Assembly: GCA_016222945.1 (NCBI GenBank)
Contig: JACRPY010000002.1
Span: 310,001-374,000, forward strand
Source: Methanobacterium sp.
GTDB taxonomy: Archaea; Methanobacteriota; Methanobacteria; Methanobacteriales; Methanobacteriaceae
DNA: 64,000 nucleotides
Direction of reading: 5' to 3'
In this document: in pieces, positions 20,254 to 29,284 of the stretch
How the letters are laid out: every line of letters starts with the position of its first letter
How positions within the stretch are numbered: the stretch's first letter is position 1
Program-made: the position numbers and the translations under genes
Notes under the pieces: model-generated
What the model was told of the DNA's origin: nothing
The model's database searches: none
What the model saw: only the letters and a program-made list of their open reading frames with translations

Positions 20254-22056
20254 TTATTTATCTTTTTCGCCAGATTTGTAAGTGGCATAAAATCCATCAG
20301 TATCAGCATATACTGCGTGAAATCCATATTTTTCAGCGTATTTCATGGTGTTTTTGATGTAATCTCTTCCCCACGCAGTTACAGCATCTGCGCATTCTCT
20401 ATTATACCATCTGAATCTTGCATAACCATAAACGCCGTACATGGAGTTTGCAAGAGTTTTAAGGGCTTCCTGCTGTACATTTAATACTCTTTTTTCTAAA
20501 GGATCATCTGTTTTTTTCATTACATCCTTTATTATTGCCCTTTCTTTAAGCAAAGAACCTATAATTGAGGGTATAAATCCTTTTGGTTCCTTTCTAAACT
20601 TATGCCCTACCTCAGGAGCTGTGTAATACTCTTCATTTGTTTCACCTTTTATTACAGTGTCCAGTGAAATGTTTTTAGAGATTATTAAGCTGGGATATAG
20701 GCTTTTAAAATCAAATGAAACAATATTTTCATGAAGGCCTTTAACTGGCTCTTTTACATAGCCTCCAACATAGGTTAAGCCTCTTCTTTTTGAATATTCA
20801 TATTGTGATGGTTTGTTAGGTACCACTTCACCGTATTCACGGGCTTTTCTTATTAAAAACCATTCCACCATCTGTCCAGATGCCATACGGCTTATATCTG
20901 CAGGAGGCTGTCCTATAATTCTTGTAAGCTCCCTATTTAGTGGTAACATCTTTTCTCCAATTTTATAGGCGGCAATAGCGTCATCCATAGAATATTCAAA
21001 TAATTTTTCCAGTTTTCGACCGCCAGAATCCCAGTATTTCCAGATTTCATCACCGTCTATATCTTTCTTTTCTTCTCCAAAAAGCTCTTTATAGACTCTT
21101 TCTAACGTATAACGGTCAAGTGTAAGGTGACGTCTCATTAAGGGGTAAAGATCTATATGAACCAGTCCTTTAGTCACGGCCGCTGATACAAAGCCTCGCC
21201 TTAGAAATTTGATTCCTGAGCCATCCATACCTATATTGATAGATACACCCAGTTTTTTGGCTCTGTCAGTTATATAAGGGATATCAAAGTTATCTGAGTT
21301 ATATCCTATAATTAAATCAGGATTTTCAGTATTTACAATTTCAACGAACCTTTTTAACATTTCTTTTTCGTTTTCAAGAGTTTCAACATAATTTAAAGGG
21401 GATTTTTTAGTTGAAAGTACTTTTTGAAGGCCAAAATTACCAGCAAGACTTATCATAATAATTTCGTCTTTATCTGCGCTGGGCATTCCCTTGGGATTTC
21501 TAACTTCAATATCAAAACTCATTACTCTTAAAGGAATGATTTCACCATTAACTGGTTGAGGTTTCTCTTCTAACTCAAAAATACATAAATTTCCATTATT
21601 TAAATTATATCTTGATGATTTACCTCGTTCTTTACATTTTCCTTTAATTTCCACTTCGGACATGGGAAAAAGGGCATTATCAATTAGATATCTTCTATAA
21701 AAAGGAATATCATGTTCGCGAATTTCTTTAACTTCGCTTAAATCCAATATTTTCTCTCTTAACTTGGGAACATCTTGAGGATGGAATAAAATAACTTCTA
21801 AAAGTTCTTTTTCTTTACCAATATCCTTTTTTTGGACTTTTCTTACTTCATCCACATTAAGCGTTTTTATTTGCTCCATGCATTCATCCATATTTTCATG
21901 TGGAATTACATAGATATATGGCCTGAAATGTTTGTCTAAAGCAATTATTGACTTCCCTTTTTCTTCTCCCTGCAATTTTCCAAAGAGCCGAACTACTGCA
22001 CGCTCGTTTTCAGTTACATAATCAATATCTAAGAGGATAAATCGTTTGGTTTCCAT
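20254..22056 (-). CDS. polB: DNA polymerase family B, large subunit of the split PolB (PolB1)
   Basis: Replicative-type DNA polymerase part of 600 residues. Exonuclease motifs: SFDIEV (about 180), YNSDNFDIPY (about 252), YSMDDA (about 353). Polymerase motif A DFKSLYPSLI, motif B QEALKTLANSMYGVYGY, and motif C YADTDG near residue 585. The protein ends 12 residues after motif C, so the rest of the palm and the thumb are missing. In Methanothermobacter and relatives the family B enzyme is naturally encoded in two parts (PolB1 and PolB2) at separate loci with a break at this position, so this is not a truncation. The small subunit is not in the window. Confidence 0.94.
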   Translation of the reverse strand: METKRFILLDIDYVTENERAVVRLFGKLQGEEKGKSIIALDKHFRPYIYVIPHENMDECMEQIKTLNVDEVRKVQKKDIGKEKELLEVILFHPQDVPKLREKILDLSEVKEIREHDIPFYRRYLIDNALFPMSEVEIKGKCKERGKSSRYNLNNGNLCIFELEEKPQPVNGEIIPLRVMSFDIEVRNPKGMPSADKDEIIMISLAGNFGLQKVLSTKKSPLNYVETLENEKEMLKRFVEIVNTENPDLIIGYNSDNFDIPYITDRAKKLGVSINIGMDGSGIKFLRRGFVSAAVTKGLVHIDLYPLMRRHLTLDRYTLERVYKELFGEEKKDIDGDEIWKYWDSGGRKLEKLFEYSMDDAIAAYKIGEKMLPLNRELTRIIGQPPADISRMASGQMVEWFLIRKAREYGEVVPNKPSQYEYSKRRGLTYVGGYVKEPVKGLHENIVSFDFKSLYPSLIISKNISLDTVIKGETNEEYYTAPEVGHKFRKEPKGFIPSIIGSLLKERAIIKDVMKKTDDPLEKRVLNVQQEALKTLANSMYGVYGYARFRWYNRECADAVTAWGRDYIKNTMKYAEKYGFHAVYADTDGFYATYKSGEKDK

Positions 22057-22278
22057 GAATCTTTATTTGTGATATGAATATTATATAAGTTTTGCAATAA
22101 AAATAAGGAATTAAAATGGTTATTTTCAAAAAATAGACGTAAATGGGAGCATCTTCTTGATTAAAGTTTATTTTAATTTTTAGGGGTTTAATGAAAAAGA
22201 TATTAATAGTACAAGGTGACTACAATTAGCTTATTAAAAGAATGAACATGGAATTTGTATTTTATATAGTTATTTAGG

Positions 22279-22896
22279 ATGAATAAAATGAAATTTGTAA
22301 AACTTGATGTAGATAAGCATGATTTAACTTTAGTTTCAAAATTGATTTATGAGACGGAATTAGACTCATTTAAATCTCTTTTTGGAAGCAACAAAATTAA
22401 AGCCCAAGAAAACATTCAAAAACTTATAATAGCTGGTAATAACTCATTTGGAAGCGATAAAATACATGTTGCCTGTGATGAGAATGATGATGTGCTGGGT
22501 ATTTTAGTATCTTACAGTAACAGTGAAATAAAGGGATTTGATGAAATTAAAGCATTTTTTAATGCAATGGGCATTATTGACTTTTTAAAAATTATAATAA
22601 TTGGATCTGTACTCACTAAATTATTAATAACAGATAAATTAGATGATGATTATTATTTAAGCAACATATCTGTAGCAGAAGAGCATCAAGGTAAAGGAAT
22701 TGGAACTTATATGCTTAAAAATTCGTTTATTATTGCTAAAGATAAGAAATGTGAAAAAGTAATTCTTGATGTTTCTATTGACAATGTTGGTGCTTTAAAA
22801 TTATATAAAAGAGCAGGATTTAAAGTTTACAATAAAAAGGTTATAAAATGGCGTGGTGAGGAGATAGGTACTTTCAGTATGGAATATTTTGTCTGA
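22279..22896 (+). CDS. GNAT-family N-acetyltransferase
   Basis: 205 residues. The acetyl-CoA binding motif is SVAEEHQGKGIGTYML, followed by KVILDVSIDNVGALKLYKRAGF, the standard GNAT motif B. The N-terminal part has an unusual hydrophobic stretch (FLKIIIIGSVLTKLLI, about 113-130), which may only be a buried helix. Stand-alone gene between polB1 and the ABC exporter cluster. Substrate unknown. Confidence 0.85.
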   Translation: MNKMKFVKLDVDKHDLTLVSKLIYETELDSFKSLFGSNKIKAQENIQKLIIAGNNSFGSDKIHVACDENDDVLGILVSYSNSEIKGFDEIKAFFNAMGIIDFLKIIIIGSVLTKLLITDKLDDDYYLSNISVAEEHQGKGIGTYMLKNSFIIAKDKKCEKVILDVSIDNVGALKLYKRAGFKVYNKKVIKWRGEEIGTFSMEYFV

Positions 22897-23094
22897 TTAC
22901 TATTTTAATTGTTTATTTTTTTATTTTGTAATATTCTCTTTTTAAATGGGCTTATTTAACTAAAATGGATTAAAATTCAATTTAATTTAAGCAAAGATTT
23001 ATATAGGATCATGTAGATAAAAACTCATCTGTGAACATATGAGCATCTATTCACATATAGAAAAGGGATGTAAAATCAATAGGAGATGAAAAAC

Positions 23095-24207
23095 ATGTCA
23101 TTTTTAGGGCTTGTAGCTAAAAATCCATTTAGAAGTAAGACCAGAACAGCTCTTGCAGTAATTGGAATTGCCATAGGAATAGCAACAATCGTTGCACTCG
23201 GGTTAATAACAGATGGACTTAAATCTTCAACAGAAGAAACATTAAAGGCAGGTGGATCTGATTTTATGGTTGTAGAATCAAATGTATCAGACATGATGTT
23301 TAGTTCCATAGATGAAAAACGTCTGGATGATATAAAGAACACGTCAGGAGTTCAAGATGCTGTAGGAGTTTTACTCGCGATTTATCCAGTAAATAATAAT
23401 CCTTACTTCCCAGTAATGGGTATAAAAGGGGATAAACTTTCACTTGGAGGAATAACAATTACAAATGGCCAGAAATTTCAAGAAAACAAAGATGAAATAA
23501 TAATAGGAAAAGTTGCATCTCAAAAAACAGGTAAAAATATTGGAGATACAATGGAAATATCTGGCCAAAAATTTAAAATAACAGGAATATATGAAACAGG
23601 AGATCTTCAACAAGATAGTGGAGCATTCATGCCTTTATATAAACTCCAAAAACTTGAAAAAAAGGATAATAAACTCACGATGATATTTGTAAAGATTGAT
23701 AAAAGTGCAAATCTGGAAGATGTAACAAAGAGGATAGATGATGCATATATCAATGAATTAATGACAGTAAAATCTCTTGAAGACCTTGGAAAGATTGAAT
23801 CAGGGCTAAAAACAATTGATACGGCATCATGGGCGATTTCATTACTGGCCATAGTTATTGGGGGAATAGGAGTCATAAACACCATGATAATGGCCGTATT
23901 TGAAAGAACAAGAGAAATAGGTGTCTTAAAGGCAGTAGGATGGAAAAACAGGCGCATACTGGGAATGATTCTGGGAGAATCAATTGTAATTACCCTTGTA
24001 GCTGGTGCTGTTGGAATAATAATGGGACTTGTAGCCATTCAAATATTAATGGCAATGGGAATGGATGGATTCATCCAACCAGTATACAAAATGGACACTT
24101 TCTTGAAAGCAATGGGAATAGCAGTATTTGTAGGATTAATAGGCGGATTTTACCCTGCTTACAGGGCCAGCAGATTACCGCCAACAGAAGCGCTGCGTTA
24201 TGAATGA
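23095..24207 (+). CDS. ABC transporter permease, MacB/FtsX type
   Basis: 370 residues. N-terminal membrane helix (NPFRSKTRTALAVIGIAIGIATIV), a large extracellular MacB-like periplasmic-core domain (about 45-240), then three helices around 250-365 with the FtsX-type GVINTMIMAVFERTREIGVLKA motif. It pairs with the ATPase just downstream as a MacB-type exporter of peptides or lipids. I chose ATG 23095 because AGGAG at 23081-23085 abuts an earlier ATG and is properly spaced for this one. The preceding region has a divergent pair of GTGAA half-sites that may be an operator. Confidence 0.9.
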   Translation: MSFLGLVAKNPFRSKTRTALAVIGIAIGIATIVALGLITDGLKSSTEETLKAGGSDFMVVESNVSDMMFSSIDEKRLDDIKNTSGVQDAVGVLLAIYPVNNNPYFPVMGIKGDKLSLGGITITNGQKFQENKDEIIIGKVASQKTGKNIGDTMEISGQKFKITGIYETGDLQQDSGAFMPLYKLQKLEKKDNKLTMIFVKIDKSANLEDVTKRIDDAYINELMTVKSLEDLGKIESGLKTIDTASWAISLLAIVIGGIGVINTMIMAVFERTREIGVLKAVGWKNRRILGMILGESIVITLVAGAVGIIMGLVAIQILMAMGMDGFIQPVYKMDTFLKAMGIAVFVGLIGGFYPAYRASRLPPTEALRYE

Positions 24208-24230
24208 TAAAAAAGAGGATGGTGACTAAA

Positions 24231-24932
24231 ATGGAATTAGAAGCTTTAAATGAAAAATATGATGTTACCCAGAATATTATACAAATAAAAGGACTCAAAA
24301 AGAGCTTTGATAATGGAAAGATAACTGCATTAAATGGAATAGACTTGAATATCAAAAAAGGAGAATTTGTTTCAATCATTGGACCCTCAGGTTCTGGAAA
24401 ATCAACTATTCTTAACATGCTGGGGGCATTAGATCGGGGAGATGAAGGATTTATAAATGTATCTGGTCATGATTTAAATAAAACCAAAGATTTAAGCAGT
24501 TTTAGGTCTAAAGAGATTGGTTTCATTTTCCAGTTGCACAATCTAATTCCTAATTTGACAGTAGTAGAAAATGTAGAGATACCGATGTATGAAGGGGATT
24601 TATCCAACAAAGAAATCAGAAAAAAAGCTTTAAAGCTGCTTGAATATGTGGAGCTAACAGATAAAGTTAACCGGAGGCCAACTGAGCTTTCAGGCGGAGA
24701 AAGGCAGAGGGTGGCTATTGCCCGTGCACTTGCAAACGATCCGTCCATAATTCTTGCTGATGAACCTACAGGGTCCCTTGATTCTAAAACAGGGCAGATT
24801 ATCCTTCAAAGATTAAGGGAAATCCATGAAAAAGAAAATGTAACTCTTATAGTTGTTACACACGATTTATCTGTGGCAAATCAGGCCGAAAGGATAATAA
24901 GAGTTTTAGATGGAAAGATTGTTGAAAATTAA
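24231..24932 (+). CDS. ABC transporter ATPase, MacB/LolD type
   Basis: About 233 residues. Walker A GPSGSGKST, Q loop IGFIFQLHNLIPNLT, signature LSGGERQRV, Walker B IILADEPTGSLDS and H-loop VVTHD are intact, and the LADEPTG wording is typical of LolD/MacB ATPases. It powers the MacB-type permease upstream. GGTGA at 24221-24225 points to ATG 24231; an ATG at 24204 overlapping the permease stop is an alternative that would add nine residues. Confidence 0.92.
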   Translation: MELEALNEKYDVTQNIIQIKGLKKSFDNGKITALNGIDLNIKKGEFVSIIGPSGSGKSTILNMLGALDRGDEGFINVSGHDLNKTKDLSSFRSKEIGFIFQLHNLIPNLTVVENVEIPMYEGDLSNKEIRKKALKLLEYVELTDKVNRRPTELSGGERQRVAIARALANDPSIILADEPTGSLDSKTGQIILQRLREIHEKENVTLIVVTHDLSVANQAERIIRVLDGKIVEN

Positions 24933-24980
24933 TTTTTTTTTATTTTTTTTATTTTTTATAAATCTATGATATTTTACACT

Positions 24981-25023
24981 AAAACTATAAATAGTACCTT
25001 GCAATATACAGTACCTTGTAATA
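24981..25023 (+). promoter_or_regulatory. padR promoter with two direct-repeat operator sites
   Basis: A TATA-like ACTATAAATAG (24984-24994) is followed by two near-identical 14-base direct repeats, AGTACCTTGCAATA (24993-25006) and AGTACCTTGTAATA (25010-25023), 17 bases apart. They lie between the TATA box and the padR start, where a repressor would block transcription. The binding protein is inferred to be the PadR regulator itself. Confidence 0.6.
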
Positions 25024-25036
25024 ATCCTGTGATATT

Positions 25037-25381
25037 ATGAATACTCAATTTAAAAAAGGGGTGCTGGAGCTTTGTGTTTTAGTACTCCTTGAAAGAAAAG
25101 ACTGTTATGGTTATGAAATGGTCGACGAAATATCAAAAAATATTTCAATTTCTGAGGGTACTATCTATCCTCTTCTCAAGAGGATGAAAAATGAAAAATT
25201 GGTGATTTCATACTTAAAAGAGTCTCAAGATGGCCCTCCAAGAAAATATTATCAAATTACAGACTTGGGAAAAGAAAAAAAGGATAAATTAGTTACAGAA
25301 TGGGATATATTTTCTACAGGTGTTGATAATTTATTATATTCTAAAACTGAAGATATTTTGGAGGAATTTAAGGATGAATAA
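25037..25381 (+). CDS. PadR-family transcriptional regulator
   Basis: 114 residues. The PadR winged helix is clear: FKKGVLELCVLVLLERKDCYGYEMVDEI-type start (here split across residues 5-30), then SEGTIYPLLKRMKNEKLV and the wing GPPRKYYQITDLGKE. The short C-terminal helix should form the dimer. Its stop overlaps the start of a DUF1700-type membrane protein, a pairing widely seen in bacteria where PadR controls the operon. Two direct repeats upstream are likely its own operator. The MacB-type exporter genes just upstream may also be targets. Confidence 0.92.
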   Translation: MNTQFKKGVLELCVLVLLERKDCYGYEMVDEISKNISISEGTIYPLLKRMKNEKLVISYLKESQDGPPRKYYQITDLGKEKKDKLVTEWDIFSTGVDNLLYSKTEDILEEFKDE

Positions 25382-25985
25382 GGATGAATATCTGGAAAAA
25401 CTTACCAAACTGGTAAAAGAGATGCCAAAAGAGGATAGAGAAGATATACTTTCAGATTATGAAGAACACTTTAGAATTGGTTTAGAAAAAGGCAGGAGCG
25501 AAGAAGAACTTTCAAAAGCATTAGGAGATCCAAAAACAGTTGTAAAACAGATTAAAGTAGAACACATCATTAACAAAGCCGAAAATAAACCTTCTGCAGG
25601 TCTTATGCTTGAAGCTGTACTGGCTGCGGCAGGATTGGGAATTTTTAATCTGATATTTGTAGTAGGACCTGTCCTGGTACTTGTAGCGATTATTATAGGG
25701 TTATTTGTTACGGGGATTGCTGTGATTTTTTCAGGGATTTTAACAATGTTGTCACCTTTATTGCAAGTCCTATTTCCACAATATTTCCATTCAACTGTAA
25801 ATGGAGGGTTTTTCAATAATTTAATAATAATGGCTGGAGGCATTCTTTTAACAATGGCAGGAATTGTTATAGTAGTATTTATGGCATTTGTAGCTAAATG
25901 GCTTTATAAATTAATGATTAAATACTTAAAATTAAATTTAAGGATCATAAAAGGGCAGAAAAACGTTTCTAATGATAACAGATAA
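25374..25985 (+). CDS. DUF1700/HAAS-domain membrane protein
   Basis: About 203 residues. The N-terminal helical HAAS-type domain (MNKDEYLEKL, PKEDREDILSDYEEHF, GRSEEELSKALGDP, about 1-65) is followed by about three membrane helices (about 85-190). ATG 25374 overlaps the padR stop by eight bases and has GGAGG upstream, so translation is coupled. Proteins of this kind accompany PadR regulators and probably sense envelope state or modulate the regulator; the mechanism is not known. Confidence 0.85.
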   Translation: MNKDEYLEKLTKLVKEMPKEDREDILSDYEEHFRIGLEKGRSEEELSKALGDPKTVVKQIKVEHIINKAENKPSAGLMLEAVLAAAGLGIFNLIFVVGPVLVLVAIIIGLFVTGIAVIFSGILTMLSPLLQVLFPQYFHSTVNGGFFNNLIIMAGGILLTMAGIVIVVFMAFVAKWLYKLMIKYLKLNLRIIKGQKNVSNDNR

Positions 25986-26002
25986 AGAGAGGGGAGTTTT
26001 CA

Positions 26003-26338
26003 ATGAAAAAATTTCTTTGGAGGATACTGGCTGGCACTAAAGGGGGATTAAATCGTGCTAGAATAATAGATGAGCTAAATAATCGGCCGTATAATGCTAA
26101 CCAACTTGCCGAAAGGCTTTCTCTAAATTATAAAACTATAAAGTACCATATTGAAGTTTTAGAGGAAAATGATATTGTAGTATCTACAGTTAAAGGATAT
26201 GGTACATTGTATTTCCTTTCAGACAAAATGGAAGAAAATTTCGATACATTTTTGAAAATTAGGGAAGAATTCAGAGAATCTGACAATAACATTTGTCATG
26301 TTGAAGATACAGCCCCTGTAAAAATTGTTAATTATTGA
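26003..26338 (+). CDS. Winged-helix regulator (ArsR-like), paralogue of the gene at 32221
   Basis: 111 residues. Winged helix with NRARIIDELNNRPYNANQLA, LSLNYKTIKYHIEVLEENDI and a wing ending GYGTLYFLSD. It begins 17 bases after the DUF1700 gene, so it belongs to the padR operon. The regulator at 32221 is closely similar through the whole domain. Phased TTAGGGGAAA repeats lie about 210 bases downstream and are candidate binding sites. Target and signal are inferred only from position. Confidence 0.85.
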   Translation: MKKFLWRILAGTKGGLNRARIIDELNNRPYNANQLAERLSLNYKTIKYHIEVLEENDIVVSTVKGYGTLYFLSDKMEENFDTFLKIREEFRESDNNICHVEDTAPVKIVNY

Positions 26339-26546
26339 TTATGCTATTCATTAAATAGTCAGTTTAAATTTTGCCTTACACTTATTTTACAAATGTTATA
26401 GTTAATTATCTGTTTTTTTTAAAATAACATTCTAAAAAATATTTTTTTTTATTTAAATGATCTTTGAACGTTTTTCTTACTATTCTCTTTTTTTCTATAA
26501 TTAATTTCTTAAATTTGGGTCAATTTGTGTATAATTAGTGTGAAAT

Positions 26547-26588
26547 TTAGGGGAAATTTAGGGGAAAACAGAATAAAATTAGGGGAAA
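26547..26588 (+). repeat. Three phased TTAGGGGAAA direct repeats, candidate operator
   Basis: TTAGGGGAAA occurs at 26547-26556, 26558-26567 and 26579-26588, spaced 11 and 21 bases, that is about one and two helical turns, so all face the same side of the DNA. A weaker version (CTGAGGAAA twice, 11 bases apart) occurs at 32987-33006 in a matching place after the paralogous regulator gene. Confidence 0.6.
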
Positions 26589-26681
26589 ATATCAGTAAAT
26601 TCTTAAAAAAACTATTTTTATAGGTTTAAATAACTATTTAATTACAATATAATGAAATTTTCTAAAAGGAGGTAATTTAAT

Positions 26682-26765
26682 ATGGTTTTAGTAAAATGGA
26701 AGTTAAAAATTTATAAATATCCTAATGAGAGAATGGGCCTTAGCAGTCTGTATTTGAGTTACTAA
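26682..26765 (+). CDS. Small ORF of 27 residues with strong ribosome-binding site
   Basis: Encodes MVLVKWKLKIYKYPNERMGL and seven further residues. AAAGGAGGTAA ends about seven bases before the ATG, one of the best ribosome-binding sites in the window, and a repeat array and possible TATA-like sequence lie upstream. The peptide is basic and shows no domain. It may be a genuine small protein, a leader peptide for the ABC genes, or the remnant of a larger gene. Confidence 0.4.
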   Translation: MVLVKWKLKIYKYPNERMGLSSLYLSY

Positions 26766-26894
26766 CAGTAAAATCATTCACTAGAGACGTTTAATTTCAA
26801 AAAAAGATGTTTAAAGTACAAAAGCTTAAAACAATCAAAAAAAAAATTAAAAAAAGATATTTGCATGATGAATAGTGCTTATTATGGTGAAATT

Positions 26895-27947
26895 ATGAAT
26901 CTTTATAAATTAGCATTTAACAATATTCGTAGAAAAAAACTTAGAAGTGTGTTGACGACTCTTGGGATTATAATTGGTGTTGCCACAATTGTCGTACTTT
27001 TAGGTATGACTGCAGGCGCAACTTCAGAAGTTCAGGCAGAAACTAATGCATATATGTATGATGTGGCAGTTTTGCCGGCTTCAACAAGTGGAAATCTTTT
27101 AATGGATGCTCAAACGGTATCAAAAATTAGAAATTTTCCAGGACTTTATGATTTCCGTGAAGTGACTATCTTTAATGAAGATATAAATGGAATCAGAGTT
27201 AACTATGAGGGAACAAATGACTGGAAAAAAATAAAACTAAAAAATGGAACAGCAGGAGTTGTAATTAATCAAGCAGTAGCAGATAAGTTTGGATATGCAA
27301 TTGGCAGTAAAATGAAGGTTAAAAATCAGGAATTAACTGTTACTGGGATATCAAAAGAGGAGCAAGCACTTTATGTTTACATAAATCAGGATACTGCAAA
27401 GCAGTTAACGGATAATAAGGTAAGTGCAATCTATGTTCGGGCAAATGGAGACCCAAAAACTGTCTCTGAAGATATGGAAAAACAGATAAATGGTATTTCC
27501 GTTGAAACAAAGTCTGAAAAAGTAGCTAAAGTTCAGGAAATGGCTAACCAGGCAATGATGTTTATAGGGTTTATTGCAAGTATTGCGCTCATTGTAGGAA
27601 TCATAAGTGTAATAAATACAATGCTGATCAGTGTTATGGAACGAACAAGAGAATTAGGAGTTTTGAAGGCCATAGGATTTACAAACTGGGAAATTAAAGG
27701 AAGTATACTTTTTGAATCAGGATTATTAGGATTAGTAGGAGGAATTACAGGAGTTATAATTGGTATTGTAGGTATTTTTGCTGCTGCAAATATACTTAAA
27801 TTTACTGAATCCATTTCTGGAATGATGCCTTTATGGTTAATTGGAGGAGTAATTATAGGTGCTACAGTCTTGAGTGTTCTTGCAGGGTTATATCCAGCAA
27901 TACGAGCTTCAAAATTAAATGTTGTGGAGGCTTTAAGATATGACTAA
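26895..27947 (+). CDS. ABC transporter permease, MacB/FtsX type
   Basis: 350 residues. Same architecture as the permease at 23095: N-terminal helix NIRRKKLRSVLTTLGIIIGV, a soluble extracellular domain, and three C-terminal helices with VINTMLISVMERTRELGVLK. GGTGA just before ATG 26895 supports that start over the ATG 30 bases earlier. The stop overlaps the ATPase start by eight bases. Together they form a second MacB-type exporter. Substrate unknown, but location after two envelope-type regulators suggests export of antimicrobial or cell-surface molecules. Confidence 0.9.
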   Translation: MNLYKLAFNNIRRKKLRSVLTTLGIIIGVATIVVLLGMTAGATSEVQAETNAYMYDVAVLPASTSGNLLMDAQTVSKIRNFPGLYDFREVTIFNEDINGIRVNYEGTNDWKKIKLKNGTAGVVINQAVADKFGYAIGSKMKVKNQELTVTGISKEEQALYVYINQDTAKQLTDNKVSAIYVRANGDPKTVSEDMEKQINGISVETKSEKVAKVQEMANQAMMFIGFIASIALIVGIISVINTMLISVMERTRELGVLKAIGFTNWEIKGSILFESGLLGLVGGITGVIIGIVGIFAAANILKFTESISGMMPLWLIGGVIIGATVLSVLAGLYPAIRASKLNVVEALRYD

Positions 27948-28608
27948 TAATGTACTTGAATTTCGAAATGTTTGGAAGACATATACCATGGGAAATGAAC
28001 TGATAAATGCCCTTGCAGGAATGAACCTCACTTTGAAGAAAGGATCATTTACAGCAGTCATGGGACCCTCTGGATCTGGAAAATCCACATTTTTACATGT
28101 TGGAGGAATACTGGATATGCCTTCAAGCGGTATAGTCATGATAAATGGAAAGGAAACCAAGAGATTATCTGTTAAAGAGCAGGCGAGACTTCGAAGGAAT
28201 GAAATAGGATTTATATTTCAGAGATTTAACCTCATGTCTCAGCTTTCTGCCATAGAAAACATTATGCTGCCTATGATTAAAGAAGATACGCAAAAAGCTA
28301 AAGAAATTCTTGATAAAATGGGATTAGCAGGTAAATATGATAAATTTCCCGGACAGCTTTCTGGAGGAGAGCAGCAACGTGTTGCAATAGCAAGAGCTCT
28401 TATTAATGATCCGTCAATTATTCTGGCTGATGAGCCAACAGGAGAGCTTGATACTAAAAATGCACACTCAATAATGCAAATCCTTCAGGATCTGAATAGA
28501 AATGAAGGAGTAAGTGTAGTTGTAGTTACTCATAACCCTTCTTCAGCAGAATTTGCAGATGAAACAATCCATATGAGCGATGGAAAGATAGTTAATAGGG
28601 GGAAATAA
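27940..28608 (+). CDS. ABC transporter ATPase, MacB/LolD type
   Basis: 222 residues. Walker A GPSGSGKST, Q loop FIFQRFNLMSQLS, signature LSGGEQQRV, Walker B IILADEPTGELDT, H-loop VVTHN. It overlaps the permease gene by eight bases and is translationally coupled. One small oddity: after Walker A it reads LHVGGILDMPSSG where most members have an N or L-rich LNxLGxLD; this is a mild change. Confidence 0.93.
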   Translation: MTNNVLEFRNVWKTYTMGNELINALAGMNLTLKKGSFTAVMGPSGSGKSTFLHVGGILDMPSSGIVMINGKETKRLSVKEQARLRRNEIGFIFQRFNLMSQLSAIENIMLPMIKEDTQKAKEILDKMGLAGKYDKFPGQLSGGEQQRVAIARALINDPSIILADEPTGELDTKNAHSIMQILQDLNRNEGVSVVVVTHNPSSAEFADETIHMSDGKIVNRGK

Positions 28609-28803
28609 ATCAATTAAACGTATTGTAGTTAGTAGATGGTTAATGCTTAGGGTGGGTGGGTAAATATTTTAGTTAGAAAATCAAAACCGCCTTCGAATAA
28701 GGATATTAATTTAAAATATCTTCTTTCATCTGATTTTCTAGGTAAAAAAAGCATAAACCTAAACATATCAAATAAAATAAAAAAAAATTTTAATAAAACC
28801 AAT

Positions 28804-29268
28804 TTATTCTATTTTTTTAACACACATAATATTGTAGGGTTTATAACCGTTTTTAAGCCAGAAATTTTTGGATATTTCATTAAAATTGGAAACCATACAC
28901 TCAATTCGGTTAATACCTCTTTTTTGAAAGATTTTTTCAACTTCCTTCAATAATTCTTCACCAATTCCCTTGTTCTGGTACTTTTCTGTTACAGATAGGT
29001 CAATAATATCCCCTATATGTGTTTCTTTGTAAACAGGAGGTTGAATTGATTCACAGGCCATTAAATAACCCACAATTTCATTATTTATTTCATATACCAG
29101 CAATATATTTTTAACATTTTTTTGCACTTCTTTTAAGTAGTTAGAATATATTTCCTGTGCATCATCTTTTATTTCATATAAATTGCTTTTTTGGATGTGA
29201 AATTGCATCATTTCTTCCCATAAATCTGTAATTGATGATATATCTGATTTATTTGCATTTCTTATCAT
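28804..29268 (-). CDS. GNAT-family N-acetyltransferase
   Basis: 154 residues. N-terminal DLWEEMMQFH resembles the acetyltransferase at 16604. The acetyl-CoA motif is TEKYQNKGIGEELLKEVE, followed by FNEISKNFWLKNGYKP. Start ATG 29268 has AGGTGG upstream; it begins 16 bases after the stop of the cyclase-like gene, so the two are one operon. It is the last gene of the cluster. Substrate unknown. Confidence 0.85.
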   Translation of the reverse strand: MIRNANKSDISSITDLWEEMMQFHIQKSNLYEIKDDAQEIYSNYLKEVQKNVKNILLVYEINNEIVGYLMACESIQPPVYKETHIGDIIDLSVTEKYQNKGIGEELLKEVEKIFQKRGINRIECMVSNFNEISKNFWLKNGYKPYNIMCVKKIE

Positions 29269-29284
29269 TTTTCCACCTAATAAA

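Larger units (their letters stand above)
26339..26894 (+). other. Long leader region with phased repeats and a small ORF
   Basis: About 550 bases between the winged-helix gene and the second MacB-type permease. It holds T-rich terminator-like DNA (about 26410-26460), three TTAGGGGAAA repeats (26547-26588) and a 27-codon ORF with a strong ribosome-binding site (26682-26765). The remaining 100 bases before the permease are A-rich without a visible gene. Confidence 0.5.

Noticed and set aside
20254..20260. polB truncation as a pseudogene
   Set aside because: The end point matches the natural split of PolB known in Methanobacteriales.
22190..22230. 12-codon frame MKKILIVQGDYN before the GNAT gene
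   Set aside because: No ribosome-binding site of note and too short to support; it may only be chance or a remnant.
28673..28740. Inverted repeat AGAAAATCA ... TGATTTTCT after the second exporter operon, considered as a mobile element or small RNA
   Set aside because: The arms are nine bases, separated by about 50 AT-rich bases, no second copy was seen, and the inner structure is weak.
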